From: a virus
Length of the DNA: 37,055 bases
Direction: 5' to 3' (one strand)
IMG/VR virus record: IMGVR_UViG_3300010354_000236
Location: 1 to 37,055 of that record
Position numbers and translations under genes: made by a program. The notes under the pieces were generated by a model that worked only from the letters and a program-made list of their open reading frames with translations, made no database searches and was not told the DNA's origin. Below are positions 9,036 through 16,423 of the stretch, piece after piece (within the stretch, counting starts at the first letter, position 1; the number at the start of each line of letters is the position of its first letter).

Positions 9036-10847
9036 TTAATTTGGTATTTTTATTAGCTTATTATACTCTGGCAAATACAAGTATTCAATATCGCTTCTTA
9101 CAAGAGTACTTATAGCGTCGTCTAATGTTTCTACTAAAGGATCTCCACCTAGATTAAAGCTGGTGTTGAACAGAATAGGAATTCCTGTTTTTTCGTGAAA
9201 CGCTTTGATTAGCTGGTAAAAATGATAATTTTGTTCTTCTGTAACTGTTTGTATTCTACAAGTACCGTCCACATGAATAATACTTGGAATTTTTTCCGCT
9301 ACACCTGGTTGACAATTAACAGCATACATCATATGGGGGCTTTGATCCATTCCTCTTAAATCAAACCAATCATGAACATATTCCTGTAGTATAGTTCCTG
9401 CGAATGGTCTAAAATATTCCCTGCGTTTTACAGAGTTTACGAAGTCTTTACCATCAGGAAAAGTAGGGTTAAACAGTATACTTCTGTTACCCAATGCTCT
9501 AGGACCGTTTTCACTTTGTCCTTGAAAAATACTAACAATATTTTTTTCCACTAGCAGATTTACAATGTCTTCTTTAGTAGCATCAATAACTTCGCCGCCA
9601 GCATATCCTGCCTTTTCTATAATTTGTCTTTCTGTATAGGTATATTTTGGTCCTAAATAGAGTGTATCTAATTTTTGTATCTCTTTACTTTGAGTTACAC
9701 CGTGCCAAAACAATAACGCAGCACCCATCGCTGTACCTGCGTCATTACTAATGGGTTCTACGTAAATTTCTATACCTTCTTTTTTCAGGTGTTCTAAATA
9801 ATAGTAGTTAGCTACACAGTTTAATCCGTATCCGCCGCTTATTACTACTTTCTTTTTTCCTGTCATTTCAACTGCTTTACGTATTAATCGTAAAACTTGT
9901 TCTTGTGTCTGTGTTTGAACAGCGTATGCAAGATCTCTTCTGTTTTCTAACAGTGTTACATCAACATCTCTATCTTCAGGTTCTTCGCACAAAAAATCGT
10001 AAACATTTTTATTAACAAATGCGCCATTTGGATAGTTAGGGATAACTAAATTTCTATTAGATAACGGAACTTTGGTAGTATTATCAAATAATTTTGGAAT
10101 TTTGTTATTTTCTTTTCCGTACGGAAATAACCCCATTGTTTTGCCTGCTTCAATTCCGCTAAATCCGCAGTACTCTGTAACCGCTTCATAAATTTTAACA
10201 ATGCCTGAAACATCGGTGAGTACTGCTTCGTGAAATTGTCCTGGTTCATCAAATCCGTCCGACTCTAATTGATCGTACATTTGATTAACTATAGGATCTC
10301 TAGTACCGTAATGTTTATATAAAGTTTTAAAATTAGCCGGGTACCCACAATCGATTATACTTTCCGTTTCCCAGATGGTCATAGGAGTATTACCATACTG
10401 AATCTGAATAAATGTTCCTGCTCCGTCTACGATTACACTTACAGCATCGTCCCACCCGCTGCGATAAAAGGCACAGGCACTATGAAGTTTATGATGTATA
10501 TGACTTAAATCGATTACTTGTGGATGATTATGTAGATTAGCTCTTCTCTCAATTAAATTCAATTTTCTAGCTAGTCCAGTATAAACGTCGTCTCCAGTGT
10601 AGTCTACATGTCCTGCTGTTTCTTTTAATTTTTGAGTATGTGCTACTATTAGATAATCAATTTTATCAGTATATTCTAGTATTTTTATCATACTAGCATA
10701 TGGTCCGCCGTCGTATTTTTGACGACTTAATCTTTCTTCTTCTATGCTAAAGACGATTTCTCCGTCTTTTAATAAGCATACTCCAGCATTATGACCTCTT
10801 GCTATAGCAGCGATCCATCCTGTTTTTAAATTTATATTTGACATCAT
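9036..10847 (-). CDS. Carbamoyltransferase, NodU/CmcH/TobZ family
   Basis: A full-length 603-residue member of the O-carbamoyltransferase family, which moves a carbamoyl group from carbamoyl phosphate to a hydroxyl (sugar or antibiotic) through a carbamoyl-adenylate. The N-terminus has the expected G-H-N-A-G and E-E-E-R-L-S-R stretches (18-42). A His cluster H116/H118/H119/H122 and D141 in VDGAGT match the metal-binding part of the Kae1-like domain, with a further Asp in SNDAGTAMGAA (D369). ISGGYGLNCVAN lies at 337-348. The C-terminal YrdC-like part has GQSENGPRALGNRSIL (443-458), K-R-R-E-x-F-R-P-F-A (474-483) and ILFNTSFNLGGDPLVET (558-574). Two Met codons open the gene, preceded by AGGAAAA; the start overlaps the stop of the glycosyltransferase gene by four bases, so the two are translationally coupled. 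The acceptor is unknown; a sugar made or attached by its neighbour is the simplest guess. Confidence 0.93.
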   Translation of the reverse strand: MMSNINLKTGWIAAIARGHNAGVCLLKDGEIVFSIEEERLSRQKYDGGPYASMIKILEYTDKIDYLIVAHTQKLKETAGHVDYTGDDVYTGLARKLNLIERRANLHNHPQVIDLSHIHHKLHSACAFYRSGWDDAVSVIVDGAGTFIQIQYGNTPMTIWETESIIDCGYPANFKTLYKHYGTRDPIVNQMYDQLESDGFDEPGQFHEAVLTDVSGIVKIYEAVTEYCGFSGIEAGKTMGLFPYGKENNKIPKLFDNTTKVPLSNRNLVIPNYPNGAFVNKNVYDFLCEEPEDRDVDVTLLENRRDLAYAVQTQTQEQVLRLIRKAVEMTGKKKVVISGGYGLNCVANYYYLEHLKKEGIEIYVEPISNDAGTAMGAALLFWHGVTQSKEIQKLDTLYLGPKYTYTERQIIEKAGYAGGEVIDATKEDIVNLLVEKNIVSIFQGQSENGPRALGNRSILFNPTFPDGKDFVNSVKRREYFRPFAGTILQEYVHDWFDLRGMDQSPHMMYAVNCQPGVAEKIPSIIHVDGTCRIQTVTEEQNYHFYQLIKAFHEKTGIPILFNTSFNLGGDPLVETLDDAISTLVRSDIEYLYLPEYNKLIKIPN

Positions 10848-11779
10848 TTTTCCTGTTTACCTAAAATTGTATCTATAACATAGTCGTGAATAGCTGGAGT
10901 CATAGTCATAATGTTTTCATGTTTTCTATCTACACGTTCATCCTGAGTAATTCTTATTGGGCTATATTCTCTAGTATCTTCTCCCATATCTAAAATATTA
11001 AAAGTAGGACACTCTGGATAACTTACATTAATAGGAAAAGTTGATCCAAAAACAACTGTCGAAGGTTTGTTCATAGCATAAGCTAAATGTTGCCCTACGC
11101 TATCGCACCCAAAAAAGTGATCCGAATACTTAATAATAGCTGCCCATTGTCTTAGTCCTGTATTTTCAGGAGCAGCAACGTCATCCTTATATTTTTCCTC
11201 TCTTAGATCCAGTTTAATTTCACTCATCATTATAACACCAAATCCGTTTTCCTGTAGTTTTCTAATTAACACTTTGGTGTCTTTATATTCTATACTCCTA
11301 CTTGTAGGATCTACAAAACTTTCATCTATATATTGTATTCCTCTGCCAAATGGCTGCATGACAATAGTTTTATCTTTTTTTAAAGTTTTTTTAATTTCTG
11401 CTACAACATGTCTACCTGTTAGTAGTTCTTCTTTACTTAAAAACAAATTAGGTCTAGGTAGTTCTCTTACACCTTGCTTATTGATTTCAATATCGAACGC
11501 TTGTGACAAGTTACATTTTTGATTATAATATTCCCATACTCTATATGGTTCTGGGCTAATAACATCCCTGTCTTTGATTTTTTCTTTGAAAAGATTTTTA
11601 TGCCAAACGTCATAGGTTCTATCGTCTAGCGTAGGATGTCCTTTAAACAAATCCGTACCTCCTTCACATACTATGACGAAATCTTTATCACCGGATTCTT
11701 TTTCGTATTGTTCTAAAGCAGGGATAGAACAAATTACTCTTCCTGCTCCACCGTTAATAAAAAAAGCTTTTGATCTCAT
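10844..11779 (-). CDS. Glycosyltransferase family 9 (heptosyltransferase)-like protein
   Basis: A 311-residue protein with the features of the GT-B, ADP-heptose:LPS heptosyltransferase group: an N-terminal G-G-A-G-R-V-I-C-S-I-P-A-L (10-22) in place of the usual G-D-x-I-x-x-x-P-A-L, an M-Q-P-F-G-R-G segment opening the second half (141-147), and at 224-245 the donor-site pattern G-C-D-S-V-G-Q-H-L-A-Y-A with K-P-S and V-V-F-G. It probably adds a sugar to a surface glycan, but the donor and acceptor cannot be read. ACGGAG precedes the ATG, just after a strong hairpin with a T-run. The stop overlaps the carbamoyltransferase start, so the pair forms one unit. GT9 assignment rests mainly on the C-terminal motif; the N-terminal half is divergent. 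Confidence 0.78.
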   Translation of the reverse strand: MRSKAFFINGGAGRVICSIPALEQYEKESGDKDFVIVCEGGTDLFKGHPTLDDRTYDVWHKNLFKEKIKDRDVISPEPYRVWEYYNQKCNLSQAFDIEINKQGVRELPRPNLFLSKEELLTGRHVVAEIKKTLKKDKTIVMQPFGRGIQYIDESFVDPTSRSIEYKDTKVLIRKLQENGFGVIMMSEIKLDLREEKYKDDVAAPENTGLRQWAAIIKYSDHFFGCDSVGQHLAYAMNKPSTVVFGSTFPINVSYPECPTFNILDMGEDTREYSPIRITQDERVDRKHENIMTMTPAIHDYVIDTILGKQEK

Positions 11780-11790
11780 TTAAACTCCGT

Positions 11791-11840
11791 AAAAATAGTC
11801 TGGCCTATTATATATCTTTTAATATAATAGTACCAGACTA
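11791..11840 (-). terminator. Intrinsic terminator before the glycosyltransferase-carbamoyltransferase pair
   Basis: TAGTCTGG (11796-11803) pairs with CCAGACTA (11833-11840), and CTATTATAT pairs inside it, giving about 17 base pairs with one small bulge. On the minus strand the stem is followed by TTTTT (11795-11791). A TATAAT hexamer lies inside the stem on the minus strand (11812-11807), but no clear -35 was found, so a promoter there is only possible. Confidence 0.72.
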
Positions 11841-11858
11841 ATTAAGAGTCAACGATTT

Positions 11859-12491
11859 TTAGTAATATTTTGGAGGATTCGCTGGGAATGGTATTTTCCA
11901 ATGATCTACATCTGAATAAGTTGTTGCTAAATTGTTTAACCAATCTCTATATTCTTCTAAAGCGGCACGCTCGCTATCAGTATAATCATTATCCACTAAC
12001 GATTGAGTAATAAGATTCGCTGCTTTTTTAGATCCTTCGAATACACTTTCTTTGGTTACTGCGTGTTCTCTAAAACGAGGAGTGGTAAATTCTCCATTTC
12101 TATAGAACATATCTTGTCCGTAATAATTTTGATTAATAGCACCACCGGCCCAAGTATATGTATATGTTCCTCTATTATTTGATAACTGCTCTACATAATC
12201 AGGAATTGGATCATGCTCGTATGTTCCTGTCAAGTATGCTGCTTCAAATGTTTTTTCTTTAGCATCTATTACAATAAACTCAGTTTCTGGATCATCGTCG
12301 ACTAAATTTGGCAATTCTAATTCGCCTTCAGTTTCTCCTGATCTAGCAACATATCTAATTTCTCCGCTTGGAGTATGTACACACAATGCTAGATATCTAG
12401 GACCTAGATAAGTTGCCTGTATAGTTTTGTTTAAATTAGTTGTTGTTTTATACGGTTCGTCTGATAATTTTACCGTAAAAAATTTACGCAT
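11859..12491 (-). CDS. Possible tail-fibre assembly chaperone (210 aa)
   Basis: I do not recognise the family with certainty. The N-terminal 120 residues are beta-rich and acidic. The C-terminal third is helical (TDSERAALEEYRDWLNNLAT, 171-190) and ends in W-K-I-P-F-P-A-N-P-P (198-207). An acidic helix with Y-R-x-W-L followed by a short aromatic and proline-rich tail resembles the C-terminus of phage tail-fibre assembly chaperones, and the gene lies directly downstream of three adhesin-like genes, where such chaperones usually sit. There is one Cys (C37), in sharp contrast to its neighbours. GTAGGAG precedes the ATG. Alternatively it could be a minor virion protein. Confidence 0.5.
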   Translation of the reverse strand: MRKFFTVKLSDEPYKTTTNLNKTIQATYLGPRYLALCVHTPSGEIRYVARSGETEGELELPNLVDDDPETEFIVIDAKEKTFEAAYLTGTYEHDPIPDYVEQLSNNRGTYTYTWAGGAINQNYYGQDMFYRNGEFTTPRFREHAVTKESVFEGSKKAANLITQSLVDNDYTDSERAALEEYRDWLNNLATTYSDVDHWKIPFPANPPKYY

Positions 12492-12506
12492 ATTTTACTC
12501 CTACCT

Positions 12507-13496
12507 TTATGTAAACCATCTTATTCTTACTGCGCCCTGACCGCCTCTATATCCGTTATCTCTTACATCACCGCAATATGCGCCTCCTGGTGCTCCCCAA
12601 CCGTATGGTACATAAGGAATACAACCAGTTGATTCATAACACGCACAAATACGATCAGAACGCCATGTATATGGGTGCGGAGAACCTTTAGTTCCGTTGC
12701 GACTAGTACTTAGTCCTGTAATAAATCCGTGTAGTCCTTGTCCTGGAATAGGTGCTTCCGTAGCATCGTCAGCAAACTGATAGCTTATGTATGGGGTTCC
12801 TGTACAACCCCAAACTCCTGATGGTCCTGGAACATGTTGTGTATAACAGCAACGACCGGCTGCTGTAGGACAAGAACAACTGAATGTCACACATCCTATA
12901 CCACCACAACAATTGATATCACCACCTACTGCACTAGCAATTGTACCAAAACTAGAAGCGTTACATACAGTGCCCATACCATTGCCAAAACCATTATTAG
13001 AACCGCAATATCCTAACGCTCTAAAACAACAATAGCCGCCGCAGCCGCCGTCAGTTCCGCATGTACTACATCCAGCACGACCGCCTTGAGCACAGATACA
13101 TCCATTAGTTCCATTACCAAACCAACAAACACAAGTAGCTTCAGAACATCCTCTGAATCCAAAAGCATCTGCATTACCGCAGCTAAATCCAATAGTACCA
13201 GTTACATAACATCCACTAGCCACACAAAAACATTTACGAGCATATGCTCCAGCATTTCCAGGTAGACTCCAGCCACAACAGCACATACGACTACTACTAC
13301 CGCCTGCTCCCCAAACTTCCAATACTACACATCCTGTTCCGGGTGCTCTCCAACAAAAACCACCGCAAAAATTAGTTCGTACATTACCTGGACTGAATAC
13401 AAAAATCCGTCCTTGCTCAAGATTATTTTCAGAATGATCGCCTTCCCATCCTGACTGAGCTCTCTGTTTTACTAGTTCTGTTAAATTAGTTGGCAT
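12507..13496 (-). CDS. Cysteine- and glycine-rich adhesin-like protein, copy 3 (329 aa)
   Basis: The last of three tandem paralogs. I count 34 Cys in 329 residues, nearly all after residue 43. The N-terminal 40 residues are Cys-free and end with the shared L-E-x-G-x-I and N-V-R-T elements. Then come V-L-E-V-W-G-A-G-G-S, C-C-C-G, L-P-G-N-A-G-A-Y-A-R-K, F-R-G-C-S, G-C-I-C-A-Q-G-G, and near the end C-A-C-Y-E-x-x-G-C followed by V-R-D-x-x-x-R-G-G-x-G-A-V-R-I. The W-G-A-G-G opening and G-G-x-G-A-V-R-I ending match glycine-rich domains of phage tail proteins; the cysteines occupy what are usually Gly or Ser positions. No C-x2-C zinc-finger pattern and no signal peptide were seen. The start overlaps the previous stop (TAATG). 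Receptor binding is inferred. Confidence 0.7.
   Translation of the reverse strand: MPTNLTELVKQRAQSGWEGDHSENNLEQGRIFVFSPGNVRTNFCGGFCWRAPGTGCVVLEVWGAGGSSSRMCCCGWSLPGNAGAYARKCFCVASGCYVTGTIGFSCGNADAFGFRGCSEATCVCWFGNGTNGCICAQGGRAGCSTCGTDGGCGGYCCFRALGYCGSNNGFGNGMGTVCNASSFGTIASAVGGDINCCGGIGCVTFSCSCPTAAGRCCYTQHVPGPSGVWGCTGTPYISYQFADDATEAPIPGQGLHGFITGLSTSRNGTKGSPHPYTWRSDRICACYESTGCIPYVPYGWGAPGGAYCGDVRDNGYRGGQGAVRIRWFT
13222..13262 (-). repeat. 41-bp perfect repeat shared by two Cys-rich genes (copy a)
   Basis: Identical to 14226-14266 over 41 bases; codes for the P-G-N-A-G-A-Y-A-R-K-C-F-C-V segment in both proteins. This stretch is far more conserved than the rest of the two genes, which suggests recent exchange or strong constraint. 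Confidence 0.85.
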
Positions 13497-14491
13497 TATG
13501 CTTGACTCGCAATAAACTTAATTCTAATAGCACCTGGGCCTCCTCTAGTAGCATGATCTCTTACACCAGCACAAGGACTAGGAGCCATACCAGGCCATCC
13601 TGGAGGATACCATGATATACAGCCTTGTGCTTCATAGCATCCGCAACTACGCCCGCCGGTCCAACATTTACTTTCTGTAGGAATACCCTGCTGTGGGTTT
13701 CGACTCGCTGAATTTAGAGCATGAATATACTGCATATGTCCTTGTCCGGACCAGTTACTAAATTCATTATCGTTTTCAGTTCCGAATTGTAATAGTGCGC
13801 CGCCTTCTGAAAAATATCCAGCAGGTCCTTGAACAAAATATACTTGGCTACATACACAGTTTGGAACACAGCCGTAAAATCCTGCGCAACTGAAGCCACC
13901 AAAACAGTTCACATCTCCACCATAAGCTTGGGCGCAGCAGTTAGCAATAGTTACACCATTGGCTCCTGCTCCAAAATTACATACTACACCGCAGTTACTA
14001 TTAATGATAGTACTACAATATCCGAAAAATGTAAAACAGCAATATAGACTTGTTCCAGTAGAGCATACGCTAGCTCCGCCTCTGCCACCTTGAGCACAAA
14101 TACATCCGCTTGTACCATTGCCGAACCAACAAACCATGGTAGGTTCCGAACATCCTCTGAAACATAATGCGCTAGAATTACCGCAACTAAATCCAATACA
14201 TCCTGTTACTGAGCAACCTCTAGTAACACAAAAACATTTACGAGCATATGCTCCAGCATTTCCAGGCAAACCGCCGCCGCAGCAGCACATTTGTGCTCCT
14301 GATCCACCCGCACCCCATACTTCTAATACTACACATCCGCAGCAAGGAGCTTGCCAACACATGCAGCAAAACTGTTTAGTTCTCACGTTAGGTTCAGAAA
14401 AAATCCAAATCTTACCTTTTTCAAGCATTTCTTCATCAAAAAATGCTTGACGCAATTCTTCTCTAACTAATTGTGTAAATGACGTTGGCAT
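13496..14491 (-). CDS. Cysteine- and glycine-rich adhesin-like protein, copy 2 (331 aa)
   Basis: The middle paralog. I count 37 Cys in 331 residues. It has a helical Cys-free N-terminus (L-V-R-E-E-L-R-Q-A-F-F-D-E-E), L-E-K-G-K-I-W-I-F, then V-L-E-V-W-G-A-G-G-S-G, C-C-C-G-G-G-L-P-G-N, C-F-R-G-C-S, G-C-I-C-A-Q-G-G-R-G-G and a tail of G-C-Y-E-A-Q-G-C, P-P-G-W, V-R-D and G-A-I-R-I-K-F-I. Its order of motifs and Cys spacing follow copies 1 and 3, while the loops between them differ. It begins four bases after the stop of copy 1, without a strong ribosome-binding site, so coupling is likely. Surface display on the tail with disulfide cross-links is inferred, not shown. Confidence 0.7.
   Translation of the reverse strand: MPTSFTQLVREELRQAFFDEEMLEKGKIWIFSEPNVRTKQFCCMCWQAPCCGCVVLEVWGAGGSGAQMCCCGGGLPGNAGAYARKCFCVTRGCSVTGCIGFSCGNSSALCFRGCSEPTMVCWFGNGTSGCICAQGGRGGASVCSTGTSLYCCFTFFGYCSTIINSNCGVVCNFGAGANGVTIANCCAQAYGGDVNCFGGFSCAGFYGCVPNCVCSQVYFVQGPAGYFSEGGALLQFGTENDNEFSNWSGQGHMQYIHALNSASRNPQQGIPTESKCWTGGRSCGCYEAQGCISWYPPGWPGMAPSPCAGVRDHATRGGPGAIRIKFIASQA
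14226..14266 (-). repeat. 41-bp perfect repeat shared by two Cys-rich genes (copy b)
   Basis: Partner of 13222-13262, 1004 bases away; same encoded peptide in the middle paralog. Confidence 0.85.
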
Positions 14492-14494
14492 TCA

Positions 14495-15715
14495 TTAACT
14501 CGCTATAAACTTAATTCTAACTGCGGCATTGCCGCCTTTATGTCCTGTATCGCGTACATTGGCGCATACAACAGCAAAGAATGCTCCATGCCCTGGTGGT
14601 ACATAAGCATAACATCCATTATCTTCGTAACATCCGCAACTACCGCCAAATCCCCAACAATATGCCCAAGGTACACCTTGGCTTGGGAATCTACTAGCAG
14701 CACTAATCATAAAATTGTGTTGATGGTCGCCGCTACCGGCAAAGTTTCCATATTCGTTACTAGCTTCAAACGATACAGCATGTACCACACCATCTTGACT
14801 AATCATTCCCGCAGGTCCTGGAATATAAGCAGTGATACAACAATCATTATTAGCCTGACAGTTAAAAAATGCTACACAACTAAAGTGTCCGCAACAATTA
14901 ATATCGCCACCAAATCCTCTAGCTATATGATTTCTTCCGCCTGTTCTATAATTGCCGCCACACATTTCAGCTACACAGCATGGTGCTCCCCAGCAGTTAG
15001 CATAACAACATTGTGGATACAGACTGCTTGGAGTACATCCGCACATATATACACAGTGCGAGTTTTGTACATTACAGATCAATCCGCAGTTTTCATTATT
15101 AAATTTTGTTCCGCAGAACCATTGGCAAGTAAAACAACACCAAGCACTTTCGCCTGTAGTACATACACTTACACCGCCCATGCCTCCCTGAGCGCATAAA
15201 CATCCATCGAATTGTGTATGACATTGATATCTAAACATACAACCACTACAAGCCACGCCGCCACCGCCGGCACCATAGCTAGTAAGATCACAAGATTCAG
15301 GAAAATTACTTAAATTTTGATTACCGCATAGACCTACTGAATAGCAAACTTGTGATGGTCCAGAACATCCTCTAAAACATAAATTACTTTCTCGACAAGC
15401 GTGATGTGCTACTCCACAAACGAATGTGCAACAAGTTTGTTTAGCACTAATACAAAATGCTTTTCTCACATATGCGCCGGCATTACCTGGAAGTCCGTAT
15501 CCGCAGCAACACATTCTCGCACTGCTGCCGCCAGCTCCCCACATATCTATAACTACAATACCAGCACGTCCGGTAGGAGGACACCAGCAAAAGCAGTTAG
15601 GTACTTGATTAGTATTAGGTTGAAATCCCCAAATTTGTCCTTTTTCTAAATTGAACTCACTGGGATTCAGTGATTCAGATTTAGAACCTACTAAAGATTT
15701 AAGTGATGAAGGCAT
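14495..15715 (-). CDS. Cysteine- and glycine-rich adhesin-like protein, copy 1 (406 aa)
   Basis: First and longest of the three paralogs. I count 48 Cys in 406 residues (nearly 12%). The N-terminal 40 residues are Cys-free and contain L-E-K-G-Q-I-W-G-F. The shared framework follows: V-V-I-D-M-W-G-A-G-G-S, C-C-C-G-Y-G-L-P-G-N-A-G-A-Y, C-F-R-G-C-S, C-L-C-A-Q-G-G-M-G-G, F-G-G-D-I-N-C-C-G, I-P-G-P-A-G, C-G-C-Y-E-D-N-G-C, P-P-G-H-G, V-R-D and A-A-V-R-I-K-F-I. Its extra length is two loop expansions, before the C-L-C-A-Q-G-G element and between it and F-G-G-D-I-N. A DHQH cluster in the C-terminal third could bind metal, but that is speculative. TAGGAAA precedes the ATG. The size and motif order suit a variable receptor-binding tip on a conserved base. 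Confidence 0.7.
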   Translation of the reverse strand: MPSSLKSLVGSKSESLNPSEFNLEKGQIWGFQPNTNQVPNCFCWCPPTGRAGIVVIDMWGAGGSSARMCCCGYGLPGNAGAYVRKAFCISAKQTCCTFVCGVAHHACRESNLCFRGCSGPSQVCYSVGLCGNQNLSNFPESCDLTSYGAGGGGVACSGCMFRYQCHTQFDGCLCAQGGMGGVSVCTTGESAWCCFTCQWFCGTKFNNENCGLICNVQNSHCVYMCGCTPSSLYPQCCYANCWGAPCCVAEMCGGNYRTGGRNHIARGFGGDINCCGHFSCVAFFNCQANNDCCITAYIPGPAGMISQDGVVHAVSFEASNEYGNFAGSGDHQHNFMISAASRFPSQGVPWAYCWGFGGSCGCYEDNGCYAYVPPGHGAFFAVVCANVRDTGHKGGNAAVRIKFIAS

Positions 15716-15731
15716 TCAAATTTCCTAATTA

Positions 15732-16064
15732 TTAAGCTGAGCCAACGATCCAACCATATGTTGCGCCGCTGTAAATCAATGTAACTATCGCACCGTTGGT
15801 ATCAATGGTCAAATCATCAGCAACATTCTGAATCTTAGCTCCATTTCTAGCAACTGTAATATTATTGGTAGCTGCTGTAGCTCCAATATCTATGATTTGA
15901 ATTGTATCATTAACTAATAAACTACCACTGGCAGGCAAAGTAATTGTTAATGCGCCTGCTGCTGTAGTCGCTAAAATTCTATCATTTACTAATGCGTTAT
16001 AGTTAGTAGAGATTTCACGGAATGTTGCTCCTGCTGTGCCCGTTGTTGTAATATATCTTCCCAT
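15732..16064 (-). CDS. Small beta-rich virion protein (110 aa)
   Basis: A compact protein of alternating hydrophobic and Thr/Asn/Gly residues (ALTITLPASG, NDTIQIIDIG, NNITVARNG, LIYSGATYGWIV), typical of a small beta domain as found on phage fibres. I recall similar small domains in marine phage tail regions, both alone and inside fibres. There is no Cys and no catalytic motif. AGGGGAAA precedes the ATG, and a CATAAATA late-promoter-like box lies about 20 bases upstream, so it probably starts the transcript that carries the Cys-rich genes. Decoration or fibre-tip role is inferred. Confidence 0.6.
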   Translation of the reverse strand: MGRYITTTGTAGATFREISTNYNALVNDRILATTAAGALTITLPASGSLLVNDTIQIIDIGATAATNNITVARNGAKIQNVADDLTIDTNGAIVTLIYSGATYGWIVGSA

Positions 16065-16082
16065 TTATTTCCCCTGACTTCC

Positions 16083-16090
16083 TATTTATG
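16083..16090 (-). promoter_or_regulatory. T4-type late promoter box, CATAAATA
   Basis: Reads CATAAATA on the minus strand, one base off the T4 late consensus TATAAATA. It overlaps the stop codon of the upstream 106-residue gene (TAA at 16088-16086) and lies about 20 bases before the ATG at 16064. Confidence 0.55.
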
Positions 16091-16406
16091 TTGTCGATGT
16101 TTCGATACCATACACCGCTGCTGTAACATTGGGTATAGATGACCAAACTACTACGTTTCTTGTTGCTTCTAAAACAATGCCGGTGCGCTCTAATACGCCT
16201 TTGGCTAAAATTTCTGTATCAAATTCTATATACTCAGCAGTTGTTGGTGTAGCTGTAGCAGACAAACCAATTCTTACATTAGCAGCTTGATTACTTCTAT
16301 TACAAACACTAATTGTAACAACTGAAAAAGTACTGGCTGGCACAGTATACACAGTAGTCAATGTTGCCACTGTTAAGTCGTTAGCGCCTAATCTTCCTGA
16401 TGCCAT
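16086..16406 (-). CDS. Small beta-rich virion protein (106 aa)
   Basis: A beta-sandwich-like small protein: V-Y-T-V-P-A-S-T, V-V-T-I-S-V-C-N-R-S, then I-E-F-D-T-E-I-L-A-K-G and a closing hydrophobic strand. The layout (strand with VCN or GCN, I-x-P-A or equivalent, D-T-E-x-I-L or E-K-L-I-L, a final strand) is shared with the 109- and 110-residue proteins encoded at 26524-26853 and 33949-34281, so the three look like distant paralogs. No enzyme motif. AAGGAAA precedes the ATG. It lies directly downstream of the 1891-residue spike, 17 bases away. Confidence 0.6.
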   Translation of the reverse strand: MASGRLGANDLTVATLTTVYTVPASTFSVVTISVCNRSNQAANVRIGLSATATPTTAEYIEFDTEILAKGVLERTGIVLEATRNVVVWSSIPNVTAAVYGIETSTT

Positions 16407-16423
16407 TTATCTTTCCTTATTTG

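Noticed and set aside
12507-13496. Zinc-finger or ferredoxin-like metal protein
   Set aside because: The Cys pairs are not in the regular C-x2-C or C-x4-C spacing of those families and are spread through a glycine-rich adhesin frame.
14540-15199. Long plus-strand open frame (219 codons) opposite the first Cys-rich gene
   Set aside because: It lies wholly antisense to a well-supported gene; the openness follows from the codon choice for Cys and Gly on the other strand. Its translation is low-complexity with no motif.
12507-15715. Diversity-generating retroelement target with variable repeats
   Set aside because: No reverse transcriptase, template repeat or adenine-directed variation pattern is visible; the three genes look like ordinary diverged paralogs.
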